From: Panopea generosa
Taxonomy: Eukaryota > Mollusca > Bivalvia > Adapedonta > Hiatellidae
Assembly: GCA_029582155.1 (NCBI GenBank)
Contig: CM055901.1
Location: forward strand, 18,500,680 to 18,564,679
DNA length: 64,000 bases
Direction: 5' to 3'
Each line of letters begins with the position of its first letter. The first letter of the stretch is position 1. Under the pieces are notes generated by a model. It did no database searches, had not been told where the DNA came from, and saw only the letters and a list, made by a program, of their open reading frames with translations. Shown here one piece after another: positions 25,026 to 35,500 of the stretch. Position numbers and translations under genes: made by a program.

Positions 25026-26570
25026 GCATCATTTGTACAGAAATATATTACAAAGAAAGGAGGGCGTTTTTACTGTCTTTTCGTAGACTTTAGCAAAGCG
25101 TTTGACACTTTAATTCATAATAAATTATTTAATAGTATTGCGCGTAAAGGCATTCATGGTAAAATTTTATCTGTATTTAAATCTATGTATAGTAAAACTA
25201 AATGTGCCATACGTACGCCAAATGGTATTACTGATCCATTCCCATGTAATATTGGAACGAGACAGGGGGACATAAGTAGTCCTATTTTATTTTCACTTTA
25301 TATCAATGACCTTTGTACATTATTTAGAGAACGCTATGGTACTGGAATATTTGTCTCTAACGATATACCTGATATCATGTATTTATTATTTGCTGATGAT
25401 GTGACAAGCGTAGCTGAGACTGCGTCAAAGCTACAGATTCAACTAAATGTATTAAATGATTTTTGCATTTCTACAGGCATGAACATTAATCTTAAGAAAA
25501 CTGAAATTATTGTATTTAGAAATGGTGGCAGACTTCGTTTATATGAAAATTGGTCGTACAGAGGAAATCTCATAAAAACAACGTCGTTGTATAAATTCAT
25601 GGGCATTCTGTTGACACCCAAACTGTCGTGGACTTCCGCCAAAAGCAAACTTGCGACACAGGCCAAAAAAGCTATATATTCTATTCGAAATTATCAAAGG
25701 CCATTTGGACGATTTTTACATAATGAACTATTTAAATTGTTTGATTCAATGGTAAAACCTATATTATGTTATGCATCAGAGATATGGGGTCACGAATATT
25801 CAAGTGCAAGTGAGTCAGTTCAGGCTGATTTTTGTAAATACTTCTTAGGTGTTAATAGTTCTGTAAATAATAGCGTAGCGCTCGGCGAGTGCGGAAGGCT
25901 TCCTTTGTGCGTTACTTATCATACAGATTGCATTAAGTACTGGTGTAAAATAATACATATGCCAAATCACCGATATCCAAAACATTGTTATAGAATGCTT
26001 AAAGATTTAGATGATGTTGGAAGAAAAACTTGGGCTTCAAGTGTTAAGAAATTATTGTTTCGATATGGATTCGGGTATGTTTGGATTTCACATGAAGTGG
26101 GGGATATTAATATGTTTATTTTAGCATTTAAACAACGACTATCAGATTGCATGACCCAGTACTGGCATGGTAGTATTGCAGAATCCACACGTTGTGACAC
26201 TTATAAGTACTTCAAAACTTTACTAAATCCAGAAAAGTATCTTTGTATTGAAATTCCCTTTTTACATAAAAAATCTCTTGCCCGTTTTCGATGTTTTAGT
26301 CACAAGCTCAAAATAGAAACTGGTCGTCACGAAAATATTGAAAGGCAAGACCGAAAGTGTACATATTGTTATATTCATGCGAATATAAACGTTATAGAAG
26401 ACGAATATCATGTATCTTTTCTGTGTCCGAGATATGCGGATCTGAGACTACAATGTTTACAGTCTTGGTATTCCGGTGAAAATAACTTAGAAGATTTTTA
26501 TCAGCTACTACAACTAAATGACACCTTCAAACTTAGGAAACTAGCTGCATATATCCATTTTACCTACTAG
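25026..26570 (+). CDS. 5'-truncated non-LTR retrotransposon reverse transcriptase
   Basis: The frame is open from just after a stop at 25023 to TAG at 26568-26570 (514 codons); the first Met is at 25185. RT motif A is upstream of that Met (FYCLFVDFSKAFDTL, about 25068-25112). Motif B follows (GTRQGDISSPILFSLYINDL, about 25257) and motif C (LLFADDVTS, about 25386). A thumb region follows, then a C-terminal Cys/His cluster (CTYC, DEYHVSFLCPRY, about 26360-26430). It copies its own RNA by target-primed reverse transcription. The endonuclease and the N-terminal part of RT are missing, the usual 5' truncation of a LINE insertion, so this copy should not transpose by itself. The long intact frame implies recent insertion. 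The clade is not assigned. It lies at the edge of segmental copy E. Confidence 0.85.
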   Translation, partial: ASFVQKYITKKGGRFYCLFVDFSKAFDTLIHNKLFNSIARKGIHGKILSVFKSMYSKTKCAIRTPNGITDPFPCNIGTRQGDISSPILFSLYINDLCTLFRERYGTGIFVSNDIPDIMYLLFADDVTSVAETASKLQIQLNVLNDFCISTGMNINLKKTEIIVFRNGGRLRLYENWSYRGNLIKTTSLYKFMGILLTPKLSWTSAKSKLATQAKKAIYSIRNYQRPFGRFLHNELFKLFDSMVKPILCYASEIWGHEYSSASESVQADFCKYFLGVNSSVNNSVALGECGRLPLCVTYHTDCIKYWCKIIHMPNHRYPKHCYRMLKDLDDVGRKTWASSVKKLLFRYGFGYVWISHEVGDINMFILAFKQRLSDCMTQYWHGSIAESTRCDTYKYFKTLLNPEKYLCIEIPFLHKKSLARFRCFSHKLKIETGRHENIERQDRKCTYCYIHANINVIEDEYHVSFLCPRYADLRLQCLQSWYSGENNLEDFYQLLQLNDTFKLRKLAAYIHFTY

Positions 26571-26758
26571 GAGAGGAATTTATGTAAGCGGTTCGGTTAG
26601 CTCAGACGGTAGATCATTCGCCCTGTAAGCGAAGGGTCCCGGGTTCGAATCCCAGACTGGCTCAATATTTTACTCGTCCTGTAACATTTTTACAGTGCGA
26701 ATGCTCTACTATCTGAGCTAACCGAACCGCATACATAAATTTCTCTCCTAGTAGGTTA
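26560..26758. repeat. Fold-back inverted repeat at the LINE 3' end
   Basis: The left arm is 26560-26622 and the right arm 26694-26758. Read on the minus strand, the right arm repeats cctactaggagag, atttatgta, gcggttcggttagctcag and a following 'gattcgc'-type end, with few differences. The arms are about 60 nt and the intervening loop about 70 nt. The left arm contains the stop codon of the reverse transcriptase. Confidence 0.85.
26587..26663 (+). pseudogene. tRNA-Thr-like sequence in the LINE tail
   Basis: Contains GGTTAGCTCAGACGGTAGA (A box), an anticodon stem TTCGC/GCGAA with loop CCTGTAA (anticodon TGT, with C at the usual U33), and CCGGGTTCGAATCCC (perfect B box). The acceptor halves (gcggttc and gactggctc) do not pair, so it is a tRNA-derived tail or SINE head rather than a functional tRNA gene. 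Confidence 0.6.
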
Positions 26759-27883
26759 CGTACACATTGTGACGGCTATATAGTGGGAGCAATCAATGTT
26801 CTAGATTGTCCAGTGAAGTCAAGAATAGAAAGACTCTGCAAAGGGATATTGTTAAAACAAAACTTCATCGGTGAAGAAATAGTATATACTAAGTGGGCAA
26901 TATTTCTGACTTTTCTTGTATTTTAATGACGGGTCTCTTTCTTTCATCGTGTTTTCAAATATTTTATTACTATTTCTCTATATATTCCATCATTTCAATT
27001 TGATCTAATGGTTTACATGGCTTCATTATTCAATAGTCATACAGTTCATGTCCATCCTATAATAAAAGCTTATATTAAATTGTGGGTATGGTATAAAGTT
27101 AATTAATTATAAGATGTATGCAAGTATGTCGGTGATGTCTATTAACCTTTTGGTTGATTTAGAAATCGAAAATGAAGATCAAAGGCACGCATATGAACTT
27201 TGTAACGTGGCAGTTGCCCACCACGACGGTCGCCCACCTGTAACGTTTTCTCTTGTAGTCATCATTCGATGCGTGTATGAGCTAACATTACATTTATTTT
27301 GAAGTCATTCATCCATTGGCATATGTATGAAGTATTCGTGTTACATTTTTGAAGTCTTGTCTTCGTGTTGTATCATATATTTATTATTACCTTTTATATT
27401 CATTGGCGTTTACAATATATTCATTGTATACAGTGGGTTTATCTTTCCTTGTGTGTTACAAGAATGAAATATTGTTCAACATACGTATCGGATCTCCAAC
27501 TACGTTTTGGTAGTCGTCACGTATACAAAGCCTACAATAATTTAACCGACTTATAGCCTACTGAGAACGTTTGCATTCCAATAAGGCTATGTTTTGGGGT
27601 TAACAAATAGTTTTATTATAACAATAGAAAGTATACTTAAAACTATATGCATTTAGATAGATATATCAGTTTTACTAATAAATGACAATTTACTTATAAA
27701 TTCGATTTATTATCAACAAAATGCAGTTAGTTTAAATCGATTACACAGTGTTGAGTCTTGTACACGAATATTACGTAAAGTTAATTAACTGTAGCTGATA
27801 CGCTCGGCGTTGTGTTAAAATGTCGTTAATCTATGTAATAGTTAGTGTTCATTAAGTTCATTTTCTAATTGACGCTAACTGGC

Positions 27884-28198
27884 TTAGTGTTAAACGTCAT
27901 TTGACTGACAGTTTGACGTAATTTGAGTGACTCTAGTTTACGATGAAAACTGAGATGATTGGCATTTGAAAGTTAATGTTTGCTATGGCCGTTTCTAAGC
28001 ATAGCTCGCGTGGTTTTGTAATTTGTACATGACTCGTTCAGAATTGAATTTACGCGTGTGCAGTGATGACGAACGTCTTTATGATTAAGAACGAAAAAAA
28101 TAATTACATTATTTTGTATGCTGTTTAAACAAATAAGAGCGACACAATTTTGAAAATTGAAGTGATTCCATTGGTTGTCAAATGAGGTTAAACACTAA
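27884..28198. mobile_element. MITE, 315 bp, copy 2 (inverted relative to copy 1)
   Basis: Begins TTAGTGTTAAACGTCATTTG and ends ATGAGGTTAAACACTAA. The reverse complement aligns with 21292-21625 along its length. It interrupts a block that is continuous in segmental copy A, showing that it inserted after the duplication. Confidence 0.75.
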
Positions 28199-28389
28199 TA
28201 TTGGATAAAATCATTGATATATTTGCCTATTGTTTTAGTTTTTTTGTCTGTTACATCAGCGTTTTCTGAACTATATGAATATGCTAGAACGTATATATGT
28301 ATATCAATATCACTTTGTTGGTTTATTAATGCTTATATGAAACATTTTAAGGTTCATCTGAAACTTTAGATTTGGAATCGTCCATGCTT

Positions 28390-28775
28390 GGATGTCAGGA
28401 TATATATGATATATAGACAAGTCCTCGCCAGAGTCTCTGCATCTATATACACAAGTTTGTGATACAGAGGAACTCACTATGCATAGACACGTCCTCGCCA
28501 GAGTCTTTGCATCTACATACACATGTCTGTGATATAGAGGAACTCACTATGCATAGACACGTCCTCGCCAGAGTCTCTGCATCTACATACACATGTCTGT
28601 GTATAGAGGAACTCCCTATCCATAGACACGTCCTCGCCAGAGTATCTGCATCTACATACACAAGTCTGTGATATAGAGGAATCCCTATGCAAAGGCACGT
28701 CCTAGCCAGAGTCTGTATCTAGATACACAAGTTTATGATATAGAGGAACTAACTATGCATAGACATGTCCTAACG
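28390..28775. repeat. 70-bp minisatellite, about 5.5 copies
   Basis: Same unit as 7.34-9.17 kb ('cctcgccagagtctctgcat', 'tatagaggaactcac'), in the same position of the segmental repeat. Confidence 0.95.
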
Positions 28776-28799
28776 AGAGTTAGAATTGGGACCAAATTA

Positions 28800-29480
28800 T
28801 CCAACATTAAAATCGTACCAATACGTACATACTTATACCAAAATAGTACTACATAAAAAAGTTATATCGTTCTAGTTCTATCATAGTTATGGTACCAAAT
28901 AGTTTTACTACGAGAGCAATAGTACCTCAATAGTAGTACCATAGTACATGTAGATATATTACTGTATTTGCATATTAGCAATAGTACCGCATTAATTTTT
29001 AATCGTAGCTAAAATACCTAGTTGTGTCAAATGACACATGACATATGACATATAACACTAGTACCATAGTTACAATATGCCAGTAATTTTCCGAATTAAA
29101 ATTTATGAATTATTCTTTTATATATAAATTAATTTAAAATAATTATTAAATATCAAACATATTTTATAATTATTTTAACTTAATTTATATATATATCATT
29201 ATATTTTTACAACGATCGCTTTTAAGATTGCCAATGGCACTTTCCCTGTATTACAAAAGAGACAATGAACAGTATACGGGTGATCAGCGTATGTCTAACA
29301 AATTTTCGCCTAACTTACTGCCCCTAAAGTTTTACAAAAGCGTAAACTTGTTTAGTAAATCCGGAAGTATTCAAATCATATGACTAAAATTTACTTTAAC
29401 ACCGGTTCGACCGGAAGTCTGTAGATAATCATATGAAAATTGGAAAATTGTTCAGAAAATTGTATTTTATCTCAAAGAAA
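28800..29480 (+). promoter_or_regulatory. Upstream region of the V-ATPase c'' gene, no clear core promoter
   Basis: AT-rich sequence with no TATA box at a convincing position and no CpG-rich block. Transcription of the c'' gene must start somewhere between here and the ATG at 29483. A 'gtaccatag'-type degenerate motif recurs at 28860-29060. Confidence 0.25.
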
Positions 29481-29482
29481 TA

Positions 29483-29582
29483 ATGGATTATGAAACAAGG
29501 CCTACGAAGAGTATGGGAGTATCTGCCATGCCGATATATGGAGTGGTCGCTTCTTTGGCTACCACTGCTTTGACAATAATAG
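29483..29582 (+). CDS. ATP6V0B: ATP6V0B exon 1
   Basis: Starts at ATG 29483 ([16 protein letters not shown]) and ends in a hydrophobic segment (TTALTII) before donor AG|GTAAAC. Ends in phase 1. Confidence 0.85.
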
Positions 29583-32500
29583 GTAAACGAAACATAAAAA
29601 ATTTATACATCCGAAGTCAAAGCCGTTGAAACAATTACGTCAACTTCAAGTTCATTTTGTCAGTCACTATTCCATTATTAGTAACACGAATTTATGTACT
29701 ACCACAGGGGCTGTTTTAATACATAACCCTATTTTGAATGATATAATAAATTAAAGACCCAGGTATCGCAAACTTTTACCACAACTGGATGCTCTAAAGT
29801 GACCGCAGTCACCCATCCTAGTACTAACCCTGTACTTCGTTGCGTAACTTCCAATACAGTCAGTGCAATTCAACCATATCGCTGTAAAAGCTAGCTTAAC
29901 AGCAAGGCTGTTGTAAGTGACCTATGTACATTCACTACACTCCTCCCCCTCTTTAACCTTTTATAGGGCTAAGCCCCAACTGCACAGCCTGTGGCTTCAC
30001 GCAGTTCCTGGCCATATCCGACCCCAATCACAAGGAAAGAGAGATTCTTTCAGATGCAGGTTCGAAAGTTAATCCTCGTCACCATTAAAGCTTAACTGCG
30101 AGGCTGTTGTAAGTGACCTATGTACATTCACTGCATAAACTATACACTTCAAAGACGTACCAGATGTCAAAACATTGAAAATGTGTAGATACTATACATA
30201 TGGTTGGATAGCTTTTGTAATGAAACGATATGGTACCGATACCAGCGAAATGATACGGTATATTAAAAGCGTGGCAATTTATGATAGGATTGTTGACACC
30301 CGCATTTATTATTATTGTTTTTCAATATTGAGTTTTAATTTATAAGTGCACATTTTGGAAATGAAAGACTATTGTTCAGCAAATAATTATTTATTTTATA
30401 TTTCACTGGTATAAATTGGAATAAAGTAAGAACATCAAAACTATTCAGTGAAAGTCAAACTGTTTGTTTCTGGTATCCAGACTGACCTTATTTTTATGCC
30501 CCATCCCCTCCCCCGCCGTTTTAAATACAGTATAACCGCTGTACATACGTCCTGTACATACCAAAATGGTTTCCGACTTATATAACTTAAGTTTTAGTCT
30601 TGGTTTGTGACTTCACATTCAGGTAATACAGGCATGTTCGTATTTCGTTCCAGTCTGATGATTTTTGATGGAGTTATGCCCCTTTTTGGACTTTATAAGA
30701 AATTGGTTTCCGCTCAATATCTCTTGATCGATTTGATTCATATTTGGTAGAAAGATGTATAGTGATAAACTACAGCTCAGGTCAAAATCCCTGCATATTA
30801 ATTAGGTGTTCTGGGCTTTAATTAGCTGATAGTTTCTGACCTCTAAAGTCTTTATTTATGGACTGATTTTGACGAAAATTCCCAAAATTGAGAAAAATCA
30901 ATGCTTATCTTACCCCTTAATTTAAATTTCAATGCTTTATTCAGAAATTTCAATACTTAAATACCCCAAAATAGTGCTTTTCTAGAGCACTGCTGCCTTA
31001 ACAATGGTTAAAAAATCATTTTTTTGTCTCGCTGCGACGAAGGAGCGAAAGCGAGATTAAGGTGTTACTTTTCTGTCGAACGTGACAGCGTCAAACATTT
31101 ATATTTAGCTCCAACGCTAAGTTTTTCGTTTTTACACTATTTCTCAACAAGTACAAGTGCAGTGCTAGGACACTCATACTTTAATCACAGTTACAACTAA
31201 CACCCTGCATCACATTATATATAGCAGATGCTGAGTGTGACCTACATTTAATTGTCAATTGACATTGCTTTATGCTGAATTTTACCTCCAGCGTTAAGTT
31301 TTCATTTTTACACTTTCTCAATAAGTACTAGTGCTAGGACACTCATACTTGGATCATAGTTACAACTAACACCCTGCATTACATAATGTAATGCAGATGC
31401 TGAGTACTTTTCTTTTTTTTAATTTATAATATTCTTTTTTTATTTTTTATTATTTTTTTTTTATATATATATATATATATATGTTTTACTTAGAAATTGG
31501 TTAAAGTTTTGGGTTTTTTTTAATATGTTTTACTTCAAATAAAGGTTAAAGTTTTGTGTGCAACTACCATCGAGTTCATATCTCAAAAATCCCTTAATGT
31601 ATTTGATCGAAACTTCACAGTACTTCCTACAATATTTCTTAGTCATTAAACCTACTACATTAACCAAGTTAGATTATTCTTGCATGAATGTAATGCAAAT
31701 TTTTGTGTCATATTTTTGCAAATTATGGCTGTTTCTTAATTCATCAAATCAAATAACTATTGTAAATAACCACTCTTTAATATATTATGGAAGTTGTAAT
31801 GTCATTTCTCTGTTACCACTGGATTAAAACAATAATTTTTTAGCTTTACAGATATATGCAGCCATTTTTGTCATTGTCTTTTTTTTTTTCTCTCTCCCTC
31901 TCTCGTGTGTATTAAAAGTCAAAGCAGACACGGCGAGACATATCATTCCGCGGAATTCTTGTTATAATTATTATTTCCAATTGCAGCATTCTACTACCTG
32001 CTGACTGATCAAGGAGGGAGGTTTGATATCGGATGGTAAGTATGTCCTCTGTAAACATTGATCTGTGAATTAAATGTTGGGAGTTTCCAAATCTGTAAAA
32101 CAAAGTCCATGTAGAAATAATGACTTGAAAAAACTTTGATTTAATTGAAAAGAAATCAGTGTGCAAATTAGCTTTTAACATTACAGATTTTATTTATTTT
32201 TATTATGTATTGGCTATAATTTTTCGAGAATAGATTGATAATAAGGCCATAAAAAATAGTTATGTTTCTGGTGGCCCAACCGACCATAACTTTTCACCAC
32301 TGACCATAGTTTTTTATGACCTCTGGGATGAATTTTTTTTTTTCAGCTATCAAGGTCATAAAGAAATATGAAAGGGAACATTTAAGATTATTTCAGATAC
32401 TCACCATAGATCACAGACTCTTTCATTTAAATGTCATTTTCTGGTAACTGTCGGAGATCTTTTCTTTTTTAAAACATACTCTTTGTAGTCTTTGTGAGAA

Positions 32501-35500
32501 ACACGTTTAATAAGTAATGAATATGTATCTCATAATCTATAGATATGTCTTCTAGTCACATAAAAACAGAATTTGAGATTATAAAGAATAAAGATTTTTT
32601 ACTGAAATGCTGTATGTTAAATACAGGGCTTTTATTAAGTTTTGAAGAAGGAGGGTGAAAGGAAAAAGTAGAAGGGGGATTTGGTCCGCATAAAATGAAA
32701 GGAACTCAGCTGAAAATAACGGGGTGTTCAAGTAAGAATAGTAAGTCATATTGCGACAGTGTCGGCTTGAGACAGTATTCTAAATTCTACCACACTGGAG
32801 TATCATGCCGCAGAGGCATGGTATTATGACCAAGCTGGGGATCGAACCCAGGACCTTCTGGATGTGAGGCGACCCTCTAACATGTGAACAGTTGTTAGAT
32901 GTAATAAATCCAAACATGTTCTTTATTCTATTGCAGGTTATTAACAAGCATTACGCCATACATGTGGGCCTGTATGGGGATAGGTTTGGCCATATCATTG
33001 TCAGTTGTAGGAGCTGCCTGGTAAGATATATACCGCATTAAGGCCATCCTGAAGAAAATAATTGTTTGCCATGCTCGTACCTTCTATGACACTGAAAATG
33101 ACAGCTAATCACTTTTTATAGTATATAGTCGCTGCTTCGTCTGTGTGTCCGTTCGTCCCCAAGTTATTGTCCAGGCTTTTTCTCTAAAACCTCAGGTTTG
33201 GAATTTATGAAACTTGCTAGGATTCATCATTATCAAGTGCAGATGGGCATATTGTCTTTGTGTTCCGGTTTCCATGATTTTTCACGGAGTTATGGCCCTT
33301 TGATTCTGTCTGACAAATTTCTTGTCCGCGCTATTTCTTTACAACCCCATGCTAGAATTTTATGAAACTTGCTAGGATGCATCACTACCAAGTGGAAATA
33401 TGTATATTGTCTTTGTGTTCCGGTTGGATAATTTTTCATGGAGTTATGGCCCTTTAATTGAGTCTGTGACCAAATTCTTGTCCACGCTATTTCTCTACAA
33501 CCTCTGGTTGGAATTTTATGAAACTTACTAGGATGCATCATTACCAAGTGCAGATGCACATATTGTCTTTGTGTTCCGGTTTATGGCCCTTTGATTCTGT
33601 CTATGACCAAAGTTTGTTTTACATGCTTGTCATACATAGCCGCAGCTATCCGTCCCCAAATTCTTGTCCAGGCTATTTCTCTAGAACCACCATTGATTAG
33701 AATTTTATGAAACTTGCTATGATGCATCATTACCAAGTGGAGATATACATTTACATTTGATGATTCTTTACAGAGTTGTGGCCTTTAGATTGCAACCGTT
33801 ACAAAATCCTTGTCCTTTCCATTTCTTATCTAGTTGCTGGAATTTTATGAAACTTGCCAGGAAGCATCACTACCAAGTGGAGAGTGTGTTATTGTGTTTT
33901 ATTTCTATGATTTTTCACAGAGTTATGGCCCTTTGATTCTGTCCATTACCATATATCATTGCTTTGATCTTCAAGAACATGGAAGTACGATGAGATTTGG
34001 AACATGAATAATGCAGTAGAGGTCAATGTGTGATGGTGCAGAGTGAAGACCCCAACATCTCTTCCAAACATTATCTTCCCATTACACCCCCTTTCCCTTT
34101 ACAAATAATGCAGCTACTACTCAAGCACTTGTTCAGGGAGCATCCATCGGTTCCACCGATATCTTGTTTATTGACATTCATGTTTTAATTATTTCTGTCC
34201 ATATTTGTTAAAAATGATAGAATTAAAACAAAATCTGGCAAAAAAAAAATAGCTACCTACCCATATGAAACAGTAAATAAACATTATTTTAAGGATGGCC
34301 TTTTTGTTTTTACCAAATAAATTACATGTGTAATACTTATTTACTGATATCTGTTCAATAAATAAGTTAGTAATTCAACCGGTGTAAAACTGATAATCAA
34401 TGAATATCAACACTTTCGGTCATTTGTTTTTATATGTCTACGGGGGTCCTTCGTGGCAGAATGGTCTAAGGCGCCATCTCATGATCACTTGGCTCTCATC
34501 ACTAAGGTCGTAAGTTCGAGTCTAGCTCGCTCTAAGAACTTTATTTGAGAAGTTTGCCAGTTTATTGCTGAAGGGCAGTTGTTCTTCTCTAAAACTTAAA
34601 GTGCCATATATAACCTGAAATGTGTAGGAAATTGTGTTAAACTCCCATTCATATGTATACGTATAGGTTAATAATAATATACTTTACTATTCAAATAATT
34701 AAATTGTTTTCTTAATTCAAAATAAATAAATGTTATCCTATTACAGGGGTATCCTCACAACTGGAGCCAGCATCCTGGGAGGTGGTGTAAAAGCACCACG
34801 TATAAAAACCAAAAATCTCATCAGCATCATCTTCTGTGAGGCTGTTGCTATCTACGGCATCATCATGGCCATTGTCATAAGTAATAATATTGGGGTAAGT
34901 ACAGGTGTGAAATCACCATTGATTTTCGTTCTTATATCTGTAATGAATAGAATGTTTTTACATGGTTGTCATTTGTAGAAAGACCCTAATTTGCAGTGCA
35001 GAAACTTTTGTTTTATTGTTTGTGCACATATATCATAAGAAAGTAGTTTAATCGTATTTATTTTACTTCGATTGCGAAACAAGTTATTACAACTTACACA
35101 AGTCATGCTCGAAATCTTCCTGGGCAGAACCAGTACTAAGCGGAAAAAATGTCTCGCTCAGGGGCACCACACATAGCTGTTACTCGAATAAAAAAGACAC
35201 ATAGGTTAGTTATGACAGCTGATGATCTTGTTTGTGTTTAAAACTGTATTAAGTTTTTCTTTGTATTGATGATCAAAACTGTTGATACATTAAAAACTTT
35301 AATCAATGTTTGGATTAAAAGATGTCTTTACGAAATCACACATCTCGAACATCTATTTCATGTGAAAGTACCGTATATCCAGTAAGTTTAGATGTAGGAG
35401 AATTTCATGGAAAATGAAAAATTGCTGTTGAAAATTAATGTATTTGAAAAATCTTATCTGTTAGAACCCAGGTTATAATTATTATTAACTTCTCTCAGTG

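Larger units (their letters stand above)
26760..28795. repeat. Segmental repeat, copy E
   Basis: Matches copy A from 'gacttttcttgtattttaatg' (26910; 6336 in A) through gatcaaaggcacgcatatga (27177), 'tatcaacaaaatgc' (27711), 'cgctcggcgttgtgttaaa' (27800), the 70-bp array and its end 'gagttagaattggg'. Copy E contains the MITE at 27884-28198, which A lacks. Confidence 0.7.

Noticed and set aside
26587-26663. Functional tRNA-Thr gene
   Set aside because: Acceptor stem does not pair, U33 is replaced by C, and the sequence is embedded in a LINE tail inverted repeat.
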